From contig JAUVZA010000003.1 in assembly GCA_030602805.1 (NCBI GenBank), positions 1 to 43,795 of the forward strand: DNA of 43,795 bases, written 5' to 3'. Origin of the DNA: Dehalococcoidia bacterium (GTDB lineage: Bacteria; Chloroflexota; Dehalococcoidia; Dehalococcoidales; JAUVZA01). Below are positions 26,825 to 35,311 of the stretch, piece by piece. How positions within the stretch are numbered: position 1 is the first letter of the stretch; the number at the start of each line of letters is the position of its first letter. The translations under genes were made by a program, and so were the position numbers. The notes beneath the pieces are model-generated. The model ran no database searches. It saw nothing but the letters and a program-made list of their open reading frames with translations, and had not been told where the DNA came from.

Positions 26825-28846
26825 ATGTTCAACGAATTTGCCAGATATGAAGAAGATTTCAAGGCGTGGTGCCAGGACGGTTACCCTACCGACTTTGCCA
26901 CCACATATCGCTACATTGATTTCCTCAGTGACCCAACTAATGACCAAGCACCGCGAGAGGGCACCTTATGGCTCCATCAGTGGGAGGCCTTCCTCAGAGT
27001 TGTTTATTCCTATGAGGTGTTGGGGAAGAAGACTATTGGAGAGCATGGTCTGCTGCTGAACATTGTGACCGGTGGTGGTAAAACAGCAGACATTGCTGCC
27101 ATTATAGCCTGGTTACGCATCTCTCATGGGGGGCAAAAATTTCTAATGCTTTGCCCCAATCTCATCGTGCGCGACCGCTTAGAAGAAGATTTTGAAAAAG
27201 GTAAGGTATTCAAAGACCGAGACCTGTTGCCAGATTGGTCAAATGCTCGACCCCAGGATTTTGATCTGACTACTCTTGGTGGCGGCAAAAGCAGTGGTTG
27301 GGCAAGTTTCTTGGGTGCCAGTATAGTTCTTGGCAATATCCATCAGTTCTACCAAAGCAATATAGCAGGTAGGAGTAATTTGTCAGCGCTTATGAATGGG
27401 CCAGATTTTGTCCTGTTCAACGATGAAGCCCACAATTCCCCAGCGGAAGAGTACACAACCACACTGCAGCGTATCGAAAAGAAGGTGTTGCTACGTATAG
27501 ACACTACGGCTACACCCGACCGTGCTGATGGTAGAGCCCCTGACAGCGACATGATCTACGAATATGACGTCAATGATGCCTTGGCAGATGGTCTTATCGC
27601 GACGCCGGTAGTTTATCAGCCAGACATCAAGACTGTAGAGCTCACCTATACCGATGCCCTGACTGGAGTCACTAAAAGAGTCGAAGAGATTGATTGGGAG
27701 GAGGTCGATCGCAAGGGTCTCAGTGCTACACAGTGGGTAACCGATGACAAACCAATGCGTCAGCAGATGGCAATCGCCCTTAAGCGTCTTCAAGAGCAGG
27801 AGATGAGGGCAAAGGGGCGTTACCAACCCATCCTGTTCGTCGTTGCCGTATGCAAGAAGGATGCGATAAAAGCGGAAAATACACTCTCCAAAATCTTTAA
27901 GGTCAAAACATTGCTAGTGACTGAGGACAGCCCCGAAGTGGATAGAAAGAGTGCACGTGAGTTGGGGCGTCAGCAGAAGACAAAAGACCCATTTAAGGCA
28001 GTAGTTAGCGTCCTTATGTTACGGGAAGGCTGGGACGTTCCAGAGGTGGGCGTTATCCTGCTCCTTCGTAAATTTAGCAGTAAGGTATACGGCCAACAAG
28101 TTGTTGGGCGTGGGCTGCGCCGAGTTCGTACCAAAGGCATATTACCTGAAGAGCCACAGATTTGTGCCGTCGTTGATCACCCCAAGCTGGAGCATTACTG
28201 GTTATGGGATATTTTTAATTGTAAGATCCGTCCAAATGTTACTACGGAGCAGATGTTTGACGAGGCTGAAGATTTACCACCACCGCCACCACGACAGGAT
28301 ATTTCTCGTCCCGAGTTTGTGATTGATGTTCCGAAAGAAATTGAAGGGCTTGTCGATGAAGGTGAATTTGAAGTGGGCGAGATTGAGCTAACCGAGCCCA
28401 TTGAGAATTGGGAAGAAGTACTTGCATCTCTTGAGTATAGTGGAGAGACAGTCGAGATAACCGACCAAAAAATTACAGGAGTTACCGGCAAGGAGTTAAT
28501 CCCCAAGGGGTGGAAGACAATTCACAGTGCCCCGGACTTGCCGCCGAAAGACAATGGTACACAAGTAGAAGATACTGATGATAACATGCGGGAAGCCATA
28601 AAGAACCGGGTACTGGAGCTTGCTGAGGAACTGTGTGTTAATTCCGGTTATGCTGCGGGTTTTCGTGGTGAAGTGTACAGTGCTCTGATGCAGCACGTCA
28701 GGGGAAAATTCCTTGACAACATGACTCTAGGTCTAGCTGACCGGCGTGGTCTCGATTATGCCTGGAAGATGTTGTACCAAGTGAAAGTTAAGGTTACTGC
28801 AGTACCGGGACTTGTCGGAGGGATAATAGAATATGCCAATAAGTAA
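26825..28846 (+). CDS. DEAD/DEAH-box helicase, Type III Res-like, no recognisable nuclease domain
   Basis: LLLNIVTGGGKTADIAAI (Walker A), VLFNDEAHNSP, RIDTTATPDR, VVSVLMLREGWDVPEVGVILLLR, GQQVVGRGLRRV. Confidence 0.9.
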   Translation: MFNEFARYEEDFKAWCQDGYPTDFATTYRYIDFLSDPTNDQAPREGTLWLHQWEAFLRVVYSYEVLGKKTIGEHGLLLNIVTGGGKTADIAAIIAWLRISHGGQKFLMLCPNLIVRDRLEEDFEKGKVFKDRDLLPDWSNARPQDFDLTTLGGGKSSGWASFLGASIVLGNIHQFYQSNIAGRSNLSALMNGPDFVLFNDEAHNSPAEEYTTTLQRIEKKVLLRIDTTATPDRADGRAPDSDMIYEYDVNDALADGLIATPVVYQPDIKTVELTYTDALTGVTKRVEEIDWEEVDRKGLSATQWVTDDKPMRQQMAIALKRLQEQEMRAKGRYQPILFVVAVCKKDAIKAENTLSKIFKVKTLLVTEDSPEVDRKSARELGRQQKTKDPFKAVVSVLMLREGWDVPEVGVILLLRKFSSKVYGQQVVGRGLRRVRTKGILPEEPQICAVVDHPKLEHYWLWDIFNCKIRPNVTTEQMFDEAEDLPPPPPRQDISRPEFVIDVPKEIEGLVDEGEFEVGEIELTEPIENWEEVLASLEYSGETVEITDQKITGVTGKELIPKGWKTIHSAPDLPPKDNGTQVEDTDDNMREAIKNRVLELAEELCVNSGYAAGFRGEVYSALMQHVRGKFLDNMTLGLADRRGLDYAWKMLYQVKVKVTAVPGLVGGIIEYANK

Positions 28847-29183
28847 ACACGACATCTACTGGGAACCTAAAAAGAGCCCGTATAATTTTGAAAAATATGA
28901 TAGTAGACTTGAATCTTGGATGATGGAGAAACTCGATGATGACCCTACAGTGGTAAAATGGATGAAGAGACATGGGATTAGCATCCCCTGGATTGATGTG
29001 CAGAAACATCAACGCCGCTATGTGCCTGATTTCATTGTTGAATATATTGACGGTAACAAATCAATTCTCGAAGTAAAAGACCCTAGTAGAGTAGATTCTG
29101 ATGAAGTGAAGCGGAAGAGGAAAGCTGCTGAGATGTGGTGTAAAAAACGGGGAATGTCATATGTTGTTGCCACAGTGGAGTAA
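28833..29183 (+). CDS. Small PD-(D/E)XK nuclease
   Basis: 116 aa; HQRRYVPDFIVEYIDGNKSILEVKDPSR; overlaps the helicase by 14 nt. Confidence 0.8.
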   Translation: MPISKHDIYWEPKKSPYNFEKYDSRLESWMMEKLDDDPTVVKWMKRHGISIPWIDVQKHQRRYVPDFIVEYIDGNKSILEVKDPSRVDSDEVKRKRKAAEMWCKKRGMSYVVATVE

Positions 29184-29300
29184 GAAACTTTAGATATACA
29201 GCTACTGCACATTCTAGCGATTTGTGCAGCAGTGAACCTGAGAACCCTTGCCTGGGGTGGGGCAGCGTTGGACTTCTCCTGTGAATACTGTTGGAAGCTG

Positions 29301-29915
29301 TTAGGGCTCCAATGCTTCGAAGAGAGTATGTCCCCTTAGGCTATTATAAAGTGCGCTGACTTCCTTGTTGATGGTTCTATTCTCCTTATCCAGTGCTTTC
29401 TTTTGTCCGTAGAGCCACAGATATTTGTCGAGGTCCTCCCAGGGTACGGAAGCAAGTCCTACCTGATCGCGGAATGCCTTGATAGCCTCAAAAAACTTCG
29501 TGTAGCTAGGAAAACTGAATCCGCGCTTTTGTAGCTGTGCCATAGCAGCCACAGCAAATGAGTCGAATATGGGGAAAGCAGTCTTATTATGAAAGTGAGC
29601 ATATTTACTGGCGAAGGAAATATAATAATGGTCATCCTTAGCTATGAGTTCAACTGCTTCTACTTCCCCTGCCATTAGTTGTGCATCAAGCCTGTGTAAC
29701 GCCAGTATATGCCTCGCCATTCGTAACGGCTCTCTGATACCGGCAAAATAAAGGCTGTTTACCAGAACCACCTTAGTAACCACACTGTACTCTTTCATGT
29801 TGTCTGGGTGGTCTTGGAGATAGGAGGCTATGACCTCATTTGCCAGCTTCCAGCCACCAAGCCTTTCATAGAGTTGTTTTGCCGCCTTGATGTTTCGTAG
29901 CCCGGGTGGTGTCAT
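29301..29915 (-). CDS. Hypothetical protein paired with the PGN_0703-like nuclease
   Basis: 204 aa; YYISFASKYAHFHNKTAFPIFDSFAV; start overlaps the stop of the upstream gene by 4 nt. Confidence 0.6.
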   Translation of the reverse strand: MTPPGLRNIKAAKQLYERLGGWKLANEVIASYLQDHPDNMKEYSVVTKVVLVNSLYFAGIREPLRMARHILALHRLDAQLMAGEVEAVELIAKDDHYYISFASKYAHFHNKTAFPIFDSFAVAAMAQLQKRGFSFPSYTKFFEAIKAFRDQVGLASVPWEDLDKYLWLYGQKKALDKENRTINKEVSALYNSLRGHTLFEALEP

Positions 29916-30967
29916 TGACTCTCTCTCCTTCCTTGTTGAAAGAGTTCCCTAACAGGTTTACCTCTGCTTACCTCCTTCCAGCCGTACCGTGTCCTGAGGT
30001 AGTCTATCCACTCCCAGTTGTTGGCCTCTACCCGCTGTGCGATGATATCAAGTAGGTCCTCGACTGAGATGCTCATAAACTTGTCTTTGGGCACCAGCTC
30101 TTTCCAGATTTCGAGCACACCTTTGTTGGGGAACATCTGGTCCAACTTAGGTGAAGTTACCCGCTCTCTGAATTCCTTATTAGCCTCGGGACAGATATAA
30201 AGCACACTCACCACATCAGCTCCCATCTCCTGACCATATTCCATTTCTTGGGCAAGCAATTGAAGGCGCATGAGTTGATAGAACGGATCAAAGAATAGGG
30301 CATCATAAAAATCTACGTCCCGTCGCTTGAAGACCCCGCCCTCCCTGTTGAAAGCCTGCTGATAGTTATGTTTCCTGACCTCAATGCCCTTATCTAATCT
30401 GCGATATTCTTCCGTATATTTCCATTCTCCAAGGACTATTTGTATTTTCCCATCCTTTCTTCTAAACCGGAAGATAAAGTCAGCACTGGTAAAATTTGCT
30501 CCCCGAGTTCGTTTTGATCCTTTGCGCCTGGTTTCGCCCAGATAGTCGCGAACACCAATCCACTCGAAAGCCAAATACTGAAATGAACCATTCGGAGGAG
30601 GTTTATCTTCATCGATTAGAAGCGGCTCTGCCAGACTCCGATAGAAATGTTGGAAGACATTAGCAAGTATCTTTGAGCTGGTTGTCATTGGGTATAGGAA
30701 ATTTATACAGCATGACTGAGAACAGCATAGGTGATTACTGGGTACGTGCCGTTCTTTGAGACCATCGTGCCAAGTGATATTTCGAGCCCTAAAGTACTCA
30801 ATTGCAGATGCCCTGATGGCTTCGTAAAGATTTTCGCTAGAACAGTCATCAGCAAGACAAAAGGAGTGGGGCCGCCCACGATAGTTACCTTCGCCTTGGG
30901 CTGCAGGGCTAAACAGCTTCGGCTTAAGCTTCTTGTATCTCTCCTTTTCTCTATCTCTAAAGGTCAT
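29912..30967 (-). CDS. Putative restriction endonuclease, PGN_0703-like
   Basis: CCSQSCCINFLYP; FTSADFIFRFRRKDGKIQIVLGEWKYTEEY (ADFIF ... GEWK nuclease-like motif). Confidence 0.65.
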   Translation of the reverse strand: MTFRDREKERYKKLKPKLFSPAAQGEGNYRGRPHSFCLADDCSSENLYEAIRASAIEYFRARNITWHDGLKERHVPSNHLCCSQSCCINFLYPMTTSSKILANVFQHFYRSLAEPLLIDEDKPPPNGSFQYLAFEWIGVRDYLGETRRKGSKRTRGANFTSADFIFRFRRKDGKIQIVLGEWKYTEEYRRLDKGIEVRKHNYQQAFNREGGVFKRRDVDFYDALFFDPFYQLMRLQLLAQEMEYGQEMGADVVSVLYICPEANKEFRERVTSPKLDQMFPNKGVLEIWKELVPKDKFMSISVEDLLDIIAQRVEANNWEWIDYLRTRYGWKEVSRGKPVRELFQQGRRESQ

Positions 30968-31140
30968 AGGTAATCTCTTTCTCCCTGACCCTCAGGGTGT
31001 CGCAGATCAAATCCTCAATCAATAGCTAAAAGCCACCTTGGGGGGATTCGTACCCCCTACCTTTAGACTGCCAGTAATTAAGGCTAAAACCGAGGCAAAA
31101 CGGGAAGCAACCATGCTCCTTTCTTGTTACTTCCTACTGT

Positions 31141-31338
31141 CTACCTTAGCCTAGCACGGCGAATTATCTCCTCTATTGGCTCACGGACATTAGCCCACCA
31201 TTTGCGGTATACCCACAAGTGGTCGTAGCAAGCATAGCGCCTTTGGCATTGTGGGCATAAAGGGGAATCGCCATATCGCAGCGTCCCTGCTGCTTCAGCT
31301 CCTCTTAGAATTTCCCATCTCTTTCCTCTACGGCTCAA
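31141..31338 (-). CDS. Small CxxC protein
   Basis: 65 aa; LCPQCQRRYACYDHLWVYRKWW. Confidence 0.5.
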   Translation of the reverse strand: MSRRGKRWEILRGAEAAGTLRYGDSPLCPQCQRRYACYDHLWVYRKWWANVREPIEEIIRRARLR

Positions 31339-31501
31339 GATTACCCACCTTTCCTTTGCTTTTACCCTTAGGGCCTCTCGGCTTAACCTTCCACTAGGCT
31401 AAGCGTAAAGCTCCAGTATCTTTGACCAGAATGAATATCTAGGGGCTTTCATGTGGTGCCCTCAGGGTGTCCGCTTCATGTTTAATCCTCATAAGCAACC
31501 G

Positions 31502-31723
31502 TTAACAATTGCAGACAGTCTTGGTAATGTCACCCGACACTTTAGCTACTCTAATCAGGCGGTATCCAGCCTCCTGATCCTTGGGGCTAGAGCTGAACGT
31601 GGCCACACAGCCAAGGAAGCCGAGTAGCATTGTTACACCGATTAGTGCCGAGCATGCAACAGCACGTAGCTGTGAGACGGGCTGCCCGACAGGAATACCG
31701 ATTAGCTTTTCAGTATCCTCCAT
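31502..31723 (-). CDS. Small single-TM protein
   Basis: 73 aa; LRAVACSALIGVTMLLGFLGCVATF. Confidence 0.4.
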   Translation of the reverse strand: MEDTEKLIGIPVGQPVSQLRAVACSALIGVTMLLGFLGCVATFSSSPKDQEAGYRLIRVAKVSGDITKTVCNC

Positions 31724-31759
31724 TTTGCCCTCCTCCCCCCTTTTTTTGGTGCTTAATCT

Positions 31760-31921
31760 CTAAAGATACCCGAGCTCATGTAGAGCTCGAGCCACTCCTT
31801 TAATATCCGGCATCACATAGAATGTTTGTTTGCTCGTCTGTGCTACCTTTCTCAAGATGCCGTATTCCTCATCAAGCATCCTCAAGTTAGGGAACCAACC
31901 AACCTCTTGCCTCTTGTACAC
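31760..31921 (-). CDS. Small hypothetical protein, GTG start
   Basis: VYKRQEVGWFPNLRMLDEEYGILRKVAQTSKQTFYVMPDIKGVARALHELGYL*; abuts the next upstream small ORF. Confidence 0.5.
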   Translation of the reverse strand: MYKRQEVGWFPNLRMLDEEYGILRKVAQTSKQTFYVMPDIKGVARALHELGYL

Positions 31922-32062
31922 CTAGGAACCAGCAAATCTATTGCCCCCATGACTCTTAGCTTCCTCATAGCAGCCTCTTACTACCTTGAGCCAGTCTACC
32001 TTAATGATACCCCTTGATCTGGGGTGTTCTCGCGCTAGTCTCATTACGCCTTCATAGCTCAT
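31922..32062 (-). CDS. Small hypothetical protein
   Basis: MSYEGVMRLAREHPRSRGIIKVDWLKVVRGCYEEAKSHGGNRFAGS*, preceded by leader ORF MRHPGGTRL*. Confidence 0.5.
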   Translation of the reverse strand: MSYEGVMRLAREHPRSRGIIKVDWLKVVRGCYEEAKSHGGNRFAGS

Positions 32063-32495
32063 AGTCGCCACCTACAGTCTTGTGCCCCCAGGGTGTCGCA
32101 TATCTAATTCTCCCTTATGTCCTCTTCCAGTCTGGACAAGCGTCTTGCCCGTGCCTGTGAGGAGGAAACAGACAGCTTGCCCTGTCACTAAAGCCCAATC
32201 GCTTGCCTTGCTTTCTCTGTCCCTCAATGGGCAGACGCCTTGCCCTGCTAGAGAGGAGCGGGAGAACCGCCTAGTTTATACGCTTTAGATTTTTAATTTA
32301 TAGCTAAATTCCATTATAACACTTTTATTAAAAAAGTAACTACTTCTTATTCTTTTCTAAAGGGTCTTTTGTAAAGCATACTTATTGTAGCAGATATGAG
32401 TTTTTGAGTAAATCATAATTCTACTAGCACCTTAACAACTGAATATAACTCAAAGCCAAAGCTGGAACGCTTGCCTAGTCTAGGGGCAAATAAAA

Positions 32496-32525
32496 TGCCC
32501 TAGCCAGTGTTAGCTAACTAGGGCA
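32496..32525. promoter_or_regulatory. Inverted repeat upstream of the clamp module
   Basis: TGCCCTAG ccagtgttagctaa CTAGGGCA, about 28 bp before ORF 32553. Confidence 0.5.
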
Positions 32526-32552
32526 AATCTAACAAAGCGAGGTATCCCGACA

Positions 32553-33023
32553 ATGCTAGACTGGAGCAAGTATATCACCATAGCCGATAAACTACAACAC
32601 AAGGCAATATGGCAAGATAGACAAGACCTCAATCATACCATTATAGCAAGCCTTGCCGACGCTCAAATAAGGCTAGACAATGATGGTGGCGGGCAATTAT
32701 CCGACATAGCTATGCTACGGATAGGCTCTTATGAGTGCCAGAAGTATTGGCGACAGCAAAAGAGGTTACTAACTATCTTGAGCCTCAATACCGACATAGA
32801 CGACGGAGACGGTAACACTACCGAGCTAATAGACACCATAGCCGACGACAAGGCAATTGACCTTGACGCTTGGCTAGACAACAAAACCTTTTTACTCGGT
32901 TGCCCAATGAGGCTAATCCAGATAGCCAATAAGGCAAGGCTAGGCAAGCCACTAACTAACAAAGAGCGTCAATACTTGTGGTATTGGCGTAAAAAAGAGC
33001 AAAAAAGGCTAGAGTTATCCTAA
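32553..33023 (+). CDS. Hypothetical protein, first gene of clamp module
   Basis: 156 aa ORF, composition consistent with the downstream clamp gene. Confidence 0.55.
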   Translation: MLDWSKYITIADKLQHKAIWQDRQDLNHTIIASLADAQIRLDNDGGGQLSDIAMLRIGSYECQKYWRQQKRLLTILSLNTDIDDGDGNTTELIDTIADDKAIDLDAWLDNKTFLLGCPMRLIQIANKARLGKPLTNKERQYLWYWRKKEQKRLELS

Positions 33024-33152
33024 CAAAACACCCCTCTCAATGCCCAGTAAGTAGTGGAAGCACCGATTAAGCTAGCGGGTAGCAGTTAGTCGGTAGCTTA
33101 CTACTAGGCACTTGGTAGTCTTGCCCACTACCGAGCAAGCCTAAAAAGGGGG

Positions 33153-34325
33153 TTGTTTTTGGAACAACTGAATATCGTGGGCAAGCGTTCAGGCGAGGGC
33201 TTTGTCGCCCATAAAGCTATGCTGGTTGTTGCTCTATTAAGGGCAATAGCCGATAGGGTGATTATAATGGACATCACTCTAGGGCGTAGTGAACTACTCG
33301 GATACCTACGGGCTTTAGGGGGTAGCAATATAGTCAAGGTTATCCCCGACGCTAGTGCTAGCGGGTCGCAGACTAACGGACATAAGAGGCTAAAGGTTAT
33401 CTGTGGTAGCAATACCAGTTATCTAGGCGACCTTGATTGGATTGGCGAAAAAACGCCTCTTACCCTTTGCGATGTTAGGGTAAGCCCTAATAACTCCGTC
33501 AAGCCCAATATCGGAGCTAGTGAGTTGGCTGACGCACTAAACAGAGTGTTACCCTTTACCGCTAAAGACGACGCAAGACCTATACTCCAATGCGTCAATT
33601 TTATAGCGAAAGAGGGGAAGCTCACTCTAGTTAGTGCTGATGGTTTTAGGCTAGCAACGATTAGCCTTGACTTTGACGACGGAGAGGGGCAAGCCCTGAT
33701 AAACGCAGGTGAGCTTCGGGGCGTAGCCAATGCCCTACGGAGAGCAAAGAGGGCTAGGGTTAGTTTTGAGCCTAGCGGAGAAAGCCTTGACGGGATGAAG
33801 CTGGTTATAGACACCGAGCTAATCCGCTATAAGTGGGTTAGCGTTCAGGGTGATTATCCCGACTATGGCAAGCTAATCCCTACCGAGTTTAATTGCCTTG
33901 CCTCTTTTGATACTGTAGAGGCAATCAAGGCGGTCAATTCACTCAAGGCTATAGCCGACGCAAAAGCCTATCCGATAGACTTGACCATAGGCGACGGTAA
34001 AATGGTGATGGCTAATCCCGACGATAAGGGGCAAGCCGAGCTAGTAGCCGATACCGATGGCGAGGGCAAGATAAGGCTGGAAGGTCAATACCTTGCTCAA
34101 GCTCTCAAGGCTTGCGGTGGTATGGTCGAGTTTAAGCTCGCCAATTCCTATAGCCCGACACTCTTTAGTGTCAATGGTTATCAACTGGTAGTAATGCCAA
34201 TGCTAATTGACTACTCTAAAGAGCAAGAAAGAGCCGATAGCGAGGCAAAGGCTAAAGCCGAGCCAGTAGCCGAGCCAGTAGCCGAGAAAACGACAAAGCG
34301 TAGCCGTAAAGCGGTTACTACCTAA
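33153..34325 (+). CDS. DNA polymerase III beta-clamp-like protein with two recognisable clamp domains and an unrelated-looking N-terminus
   Basis: ASELADALNRVLPFTAKDDARPILQCVNFIAKEGKLTLVSADGFRLATISL; VQGDYPDYGKLIPTEF; RLEGQYLAQALKACGGMVEFKLANSYSPTLFSVNGYQLVVMPM. Confidence 0.8.
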   Translation: MFLEQLNIVGKRSGEGFVAHKAMLVVALLRAIADRVIIMDITLGRSELLGYLRALGGSNIVKVIPDASASGSQTNGHKRLKVICGSNTSYLGDLDWIGEKTPLTLCDVRVSPNNSVKPNIGASELADALNRVLPFTAKDDARPILQCVNFIAKEGKLTLVSADGFRLATISLDFDDGEGQALINAGELRGVANALRRAKRARVSFEPSGESLDGMKLVIDTELIRYKWVSVQGDYPDYGKLIPTEFNCLASFDTVEAIKAVNSLKAIADAKAYPIDLTIGDGKMVMANPDDKGQAELVADTDGEGKIRLEGQYLAQALKACGGMVEFKLANSYSPTLFSVNGYQLVVMPMLIDYSKEQERADSEAKAKAEPVAEPVAEKTTKRSRKAVTT

Positions 34326-34366
34326 AAAGAACGCTTGACACACAAAAACAAACAGCCACGCAAGAG

Positions 34367-34390
34367 AGCGGGGGTCAGCCCCGCTTTTTT
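34367..34390 (+). terminator. Rho-independent terminator
   Basis: AGCGGGG gtcag CCCCGCT TTTTT. Confidence 0.75.
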
Positions 34391-34398
34391 GCTTTTTT

Positions 34399-34443
34399 GA
34401 GGGGTATTCTCCCCAGTAGCGTGGGAAGGATACCCCTCTTTTT
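34399..34443 (+). terminator. Rho-independent terminator or regulatory stem
   Basis: GAGGGGTAT ... ATACCCCTC TTTTT. Confidence 0.6.
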
Positions 34444-34653
34444 GTGGCTGGAAAGGGGGGTAGTATGTCCGATAAAGTGCTAGACGAGCTAGCCGAGTGG
34501 ATAGACCCTAGAGCGATAGCGGAAGCTATACTTAGAGAGCTAGAGAGCCAAGAGGTAGAGCAGACCGTCCCCAATGGGATGAAGGTATGGCTTGACTTTC
34601 TGGGGACGGAGCTTCCCGAAGGACTTCGCTCTAGCATAAAGGCTATCTTCTAA
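34444..34653 (+). CDS. Small hypothetical protein
   Basis: 69 aa; likely ATG start at 34465 (MSDKVLDELAEWIDPRAIAEAILREL). Confidence 0.5.
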   Translation: MAGKGGSMSDKVLDELAEWIDPRAIAEAILRELESQEVEQTVPNGMKVWLDFLGTELPEGLRSSIKAIF

Positions 34654-34689
34654 CAGCAAAAAACGAATAGCCTACTAGGCCAAGTGGGA

Positions 34690-34728
34690 AGGGGGTCGGG
34701 AAAACCTAGATTACCGACCCCCTCTTTT
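34690..34728 (+). terminator. Rho-independent terminator
   Basis: AGGGGGTCGG gaaaacctagatta CCGACCCCCT CTTTTT. Confidence 0.75.
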
Positions 34729-34754
34729 TGTCAAAATCAGCTAGGAAGGGAGAA

Positions 34755-34895
34755 ATGGAAATAGTCTATAAGGGTAAAAACACCAGAAAGTGCCACTGGC
34801 TCTGTATGGATTGTCTGAAAGGACACAACCACCGGTGCTCTCCGAAGTGTCCTGATTACCTCTCCATAGCCAAAGTTAAAAGACAGAGCAAATAG
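34755..34895 (+). CDS. Small Cys/His-rich (zinc-binding-like) protein
   Basis: MEIVYKGKNTRKCHWLCMDCLKGHNHRCSPKCPDYLSIAKVKRQSK*; AGGAAGGGAGAA upstream; absent from the ORF track (46 aa). Confidence 0.55.
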   Translation: MEIVYKGKNTRKCHWLCMDCLKGHNHRCSPKCPDYLSIAKVKRQSK

Positions 34896-34948
34896 CCAGC
34901 TTGGGGAAAATTGAAAGGGCTAACTATGCCCAGAAAGGAGGTGAAACT

Positions 34949-35242
34949 ATGCCTATCAAGTGGAGCGCGGTCAAGGTGAGTGAGGCTATGGATGAAGTGG
35001 AGAACCAGGTTATCTTGGCAGACCAGTTTATCGCCGAAGCCAAAGTTAAAGCAGAGGCGGCCAAGAAGATACCAAACCTCCCGCAGTACATAGAGCAACG
35101 CTTCAACCGTCTCATTGACCAGCTCAACCGTATGGACTACATCAAGGGAGCTATCGAGTCGGTCCACAAGGATATTCCTGATGGGGCAATAGAGGACGAG
35201 CGCGAGAGCACCAAGCACGGTAGCACACAGTCGCTAATGTAA
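34949..35242 (+). CDS. Hypothetical protein
   Basis: MPIKWSAVKVSEAMDEVENQVILADQFIAEAK...; preceded by AGAAAGGAGGTGA. Confidence 0.65.
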   Translation: MPIKWSAVKVSEAMDEVENQVILADQFIAEAKVKAEAAKKIPNLPQYIEQRFNRLIDQLNRMDYIKGAIESVHKDIPDGAIEDERESTKHGSTQSLM

Positions 35243-35311
35243 AGTGTCGCAAAGTGGCTCACTTTGAAAGGGTAGCTATGCCCAAAAATCAGGAGAAAGG
35301 AGGTGATAGAG

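Noticed and set aside
31032-31072. Minus-strand GGGGG-TACGAAT-CCCCCC hairpin followed by AAGGTGG, resembling a tRNA T-arm and acceptor end
   Set aside because: The loop lacks the near-invariant TTC, and no matching 5' acceptor, D-arm or anticodon arm is found upstream; probably a simple GC hairpin.
32082-32288. 68-aa plus-strand ORF near the CTTGCC repeats
   Set aside because: Cys/Pro/Leu-rich translation of repeat-containing DNA with no RBS; the minus-strand small ORFs nearby are better supported.
32553-33023. Calling ORF 32553..33023 a sigma factor
   Set aside because: Size and some Trp/Arg-rich motifs (YECQKYWRQQKRL, ERQYLWYWRKKEQ) are suggestive, but no region 2 or region 4 motif could be supported; left as hypothetical.
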